Origin: Prosapia bicincta
Lineage: Eukaryota; Arthropoda; Insecta; Hemiptera; Cercopidae
Assembly (NCBI GenBank): GCA_036971475.1
Contig: JBAIZL010000005.1
Location: 239,096,690 to 239,160,689, forward strand
Length of the DNA stretch: 64,000 nt
Reading direction: 5' to 3'
Shown here in pieces: positions 60,876 to 64,000 of this stretch (positions are counted from its first letter, which is position 1; each line of letters starts with the position of its first letter). Under the pieces are notes generated by a model. It worked only from the letters and a program-made list of their open reading frames with translations, was not told the DNA's origin and did no database searches. A program made the position numbers and the translations under genes.

Positions 60876-61060
60876 CTGAGTTGCTCCAACACTGGTATGG
60901 GTGGAAAGGTAATGTTCTCCGGTCTCGTGGATCCACTCCATAGCCTGTTGTGCAGAGCGTTCAAAAAGAATAAACTGCTGGCATTGGTCAAGCCGTTTCT
61001 TACGTTGGCTCCAGTGTTCTAAGACCTTGTTTTCCTGGCTTAAGAGTTTATCCAAGATTA
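60876..61060 (-). CDS. trio: trio exon: spectrin-like repeat
   Basis: Two bases complete Val, then ILDKLLSQENKVLEHWSQRK, KRLDQCQQFILFERSAQQAM and EWIHETGEHYLSTHTSVGAT, ending in phase 0. Trp residues at HW and EW mark helices of a spectrin repeat. The acceptor is gatttcag, the donor CAG|gttagt. Confidence 0.96.
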
Positions 61061-61069
61061 CTGAAATCA

Positions 61070-61830
61070 AATCAATATACATTACAAAATAGTAATTGTT
61101 ACATACAAAACGGTTGTATTATTTAGGTAAACAACAAAATTTTAATTAAAACCTCTCTTTGAATACTAAAATAATATAAAATTAGAGTATAATTTTTTGA
61201 TTATACGGATTAACTGGGATTAAAAGTTATTTGGTAAATCAAATAGCTAAAAAATAAAAACTCAATCCATATATATGAGGTTGGCAATAAGGATAATCCG
61301 TTTTAATTACGAGACAAGTCTGGTGGGGCTATATCAACATCCAAATCTACTGAGTCTAGATTACTCTTACACCAATCAAAACTGTTTAACTCACTCAAAT
61401 AATAATCTGATGAATACAACACTTTATTTGCAACTGTTCACCTGAACAGATAGATGACATTGCTTGAAAACAATTTCCTTTAAAAACATTTAGACTCAGA
61501 TATATTCAACATATTACAACACTAAACTGGAAATTGTCGTGGACAGAATTTACTAATAATAAAATGTTTATTTTAGGTGTAATGTTTACTTTATGATATG
61601 TTACTATGGGTATAAAAACATTATAAACAAGTTGTAATTTATAATTACAATTTCTTGATATAGTTGTCCTGTACAACAACTTGCTATATTACGTAAATAG
61701 CAAAATTCACCAAATTATTGAGGTTATTGTATTTTTCATTCCTTTTTTAAAACATGAGGAGAACTGATTTTAAAAACCAGAAAAAATTCCTTGTCAATTT
61801 TGAGGAAACTGTCTTTTGCAATAAACGATT
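61070..61830. other. trio intron
   Basis: AT-rich; no feature recognised. Confidence 0.5.
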
Positions 61831-61833
61831 TTT

Positions 61834-62178
61834 AGGGATGGGTCAATTCCTAACATGGGTCAGACGCTAGAGCTAGACCTTGAACTGGAAATGCTTCCGA
61901 TCGTCTTTGCTGTAGTGTCATAAATAATAATAATATTGTTGTTATCTCAAGTTGGTATTTATTTTAATTTATTCAAAGCAATTAATATACATGTATAAGA
62001 TATAATTGATAGTTAATTATGTTTCCAATAAATTACATCACATACATAGTTAAACAGTTAAAAAAATAAGAAACATAATCGGCCTTTTAATCAATGGATA
62101 ATCGAGTAACAATGATTGCTTGATACCATTAGAATCAACAATTCCTGGAATCGAGAATCGGAATCAGCCCAGACCTAA
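61834..62178. mobile_element. Short hAT-type element, same terminal family as 46.95 and 22.1 kb
   Basis: The left end TAGGGATGGGTCAATTCCTA and, inverted, the right end TAGGTCTGGGCTGATTCCGA. It is about 345 bp, non-coding, with no clear target duplication. Confidence 0.6.
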
Positions 62179-62433
62179 TTATTATATTAAGTTACCATGC
62201 CATATTAATAAATAGAACACTCTATTTAATTTTAAGTAACATAATTTTTTATGAAATTATACCAGAGGTTATTTTTGTAACTTTCAATGCCATGTTTAAT
62301 TAGACATGTTTGATAGGGACTCTAACATACAACATCAAAAGTAATTCAATCACTTCGATGAGGCTGACCTATAAGCCTCACTAAGTTCTAGTGTAGGCCT
62401 ACATAATATCACGTTATTTAAAAAATCTGTTAC

Positions 62434-62677
62434 CTTTGACCCTACTCTCTGATCCTGCCTCAGTCCCAGAGTAGTTGTAGTACTGAAGACTCCTACTTGT
62501 ATATTTAAGAAAGGTTTCAGCTGTTCTCCGTGCTAGTGTGCAAGCTTTCAAGAAAGCTTCTTTTTGTTCTTGGTGTTTATTGATGAGTTGTGCAACTCCT
62601 GCACTTTGCACACCTCCACCACACCAGTCTTCGTCTCTTTTGTATTCTCTTTCCAGGCTATCCAATACTGAACAAAC
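62434..62677 (-). CDS. trio: trio exon: spectrin-like repeat, 5'-most confident exon
   Basis: Phase 0 start VCSVLDSLEREYKRDEDWCG, then SAGVAQLINKHQEQKEAFLK and ARRTAETFLKYTSRSLQYYN, ending one base into Val. The acceptor is gttttcctcaag, the donor AAAG|gtaaca. This is the EYK-DDWCGG repeat region of Trio. The open frame continues to the left of the acceptor for some codons, so the exact 3' splice site has a small uncertainty. Confidence 0.93.
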
Positions 62678-63185
62678 CTTGAGGAAAACATCAATTGATA
62701 TTAATATTTCATAAATATATATTACTCTGTTACCTTTATTATCAAGAATTTTTTAAGTGCTTTAAATAATGATATTAAATATATATAACTTTATTGATGA
62801 TATTGAGGTAAATATTAAGACTACCTTAAATATCAGTACACACTAGTTTATAGCTGTTCACTTGTAAACTGTGACCAATTGAAAAAAAAGCTAGGCCTTT
62901 TCAAAAACATTGGTTTGTGTAGTGTGTGTTGCAGTTAAGGCCATCGCTAAGGAATTGCAGGCATTGCTATCATTTAGAAAACTGATATAAGTAAATTTGT
63001 TCAAAATTTTATTTAAATGACCTGGTTAATACCACAAATCAAATAAAATAAATTTTATAGCAACCTTTCGGGCTTGTCAAATCTACATTATTATAATACA
63101 TATAATATTCCACATATTATACTGTATGTAGAACGTTGTTTTGCTTCCTCTAGCCCCCCCCCCCCCCGCCTATGATCGCCCACCG

Positions 63186-63320
63186 AGGTCAAGTGCCAGC
63201 TTACGTGACCAGCTATAATAATCTAGAATCATTTCGGCAACAATGCCACCTTCATCAGCTTTAACCAACCACTAATGAAGGTGACATTATTACCAAAACT
63301 AGTCTGGATTATTAATCTAG
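63186..63320. repeat. Penelope-type terminus, palindromic, with hammerhead-like core
   Basis: Two inverted arms share 'aatccagactag' and 'gaaggtg(g/a)cattgtt' blocks. The minus strand at 63231-63258 reads CTGATGA, A, GGTGGC/GTTGCC over a 3-nt loop, GAAAT. The opposing arm (63275-63300, plus) has lost the first box. Confidence 0.65.
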
Positions 63321-63962
63321 TATTTAGTAAGGTTTAATTGCACTCTTTAAATAAATACCTTTGGTCTTTTGATGGTATTGTATTAAGTGCTTTTTTATTG
63401 ATAGGTTAGATATTAAAATTAATTATTACCAAGTATTTATAATTGAAAATAATAGGACTCATATTATTTCAGTGGTTTTTCAAGTTTTAAATTAATAATT
63501 GTGAAATGAACCTATTAAATTTCTGAAAATAGAGAACTATTTTTCTAAAATTATTAAATGTTACCTTTACCTTTTATTGAATTTTAAATGAAGTGTTAGT
63601 GACTATTTCATAATAGAATGTATAAGAAAGAATCTTATAGGAGTACATGAGTAATATATGTTGCTTTGTGTTTTCATTTTTGTTATCACAATCATTTGTA
63701 TCAGGCTTTTGAGTTTTAAACACAACAAAAATTTTAGAGAATATATGCTAGAATTATATATATAGCAGGCAAGACTGGAGTTGAGGGTCAGTATAAATAT
63801 GAGTTAAATAAGAGTTAACGCCAAGACATGCCTTATTACTGTTATTTGTTGATTAACACACATTCTCAAGTCTAAGTAAAAAATTTTATTAAAACTATAA
63901 AAATACTGGGGTCTAATGGCTTTTTGAGCCAAACAATATTTTAAAAGTTGCAATTATATTAC

Positions 63963-64000
63963 CTTCAAAACACAAAGTATTTTCTTAAATGCCATCAATG
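63963..64000 (-). CDS. Possible partial trio exon at the window edge
   Basis: A good donor (TTTTGAAG|gtaata) closes an open frame, LMAFKKILCVLK, ending in phase 0. That phase would fit the start of the exon at 62677. Too little is visible to be sure; it could be chance intronic sequence. Confidence 0.3.

Overview
The window is eukaryotic, AT-rich and full of transposable elements. It has canonical GT/AG-spliced exons separated by kilobase introns and many long (AT)n and (AC)n microsatellites. Animal-type transposon families are present: Penelope, hAT, mariner, Tigger/pogo, piggyBac-like elements and RNase-H LINEs. The only host gene I can identify is a Trio/Kalirin RhoGEF with insect-like sequence, so I infer an arthropod, most likely an insect. 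I cannot go further from sequence alone.

The right half, about 31.5-64 kb, is a middle section of trio on the minus strand. Ten exons join in frame with matching splice phases, giving 1866 coding bases (622 codons). In transcription order they encode the last spectrin-like repeats, a linker, the first DH domain and the first PH domain, then a Ser/Thr/Asp-rich tail. The 5' part (SEC14 and earlier spectrin repeats) lies to the right of the window. I did not find SH3, DH2, PH2 or kinase exons to the left. The introns, up to 12.6 kb long, hold a hAT MITE with a clean 8-bp duplication, a pogo-type MITE, piggyBac remnants, two mariner-type elements, a Tigger fragment, Penelope remnants and several palindromic elements.

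The left half, 1-31.5 kb, contains no recognisable host gene. It holds two tandem arrays (122-bp and 157-bp units), two LINE remnants, tRNA-derived SINE-like copies, Tigger elements, a decayed hAT element, a 1.17-kb DNA transposon with transposase remnants and a degraded mariner. It also holds an almost complete Penelope-like element: RT plus GIY-YIG in one frame except for a single slip in a homopolymer. A near-identical truncated copy is joined to it head to head.

The most interesting signal spans both halves. At least thirteen short segments, mostly at Penelope-type termini, match a hammerhead ribozyme core or its decayed form. Helix II sequences differ but still pair, and each copy with a readable core has one extra A or U between the CUGANGA box and helix II.
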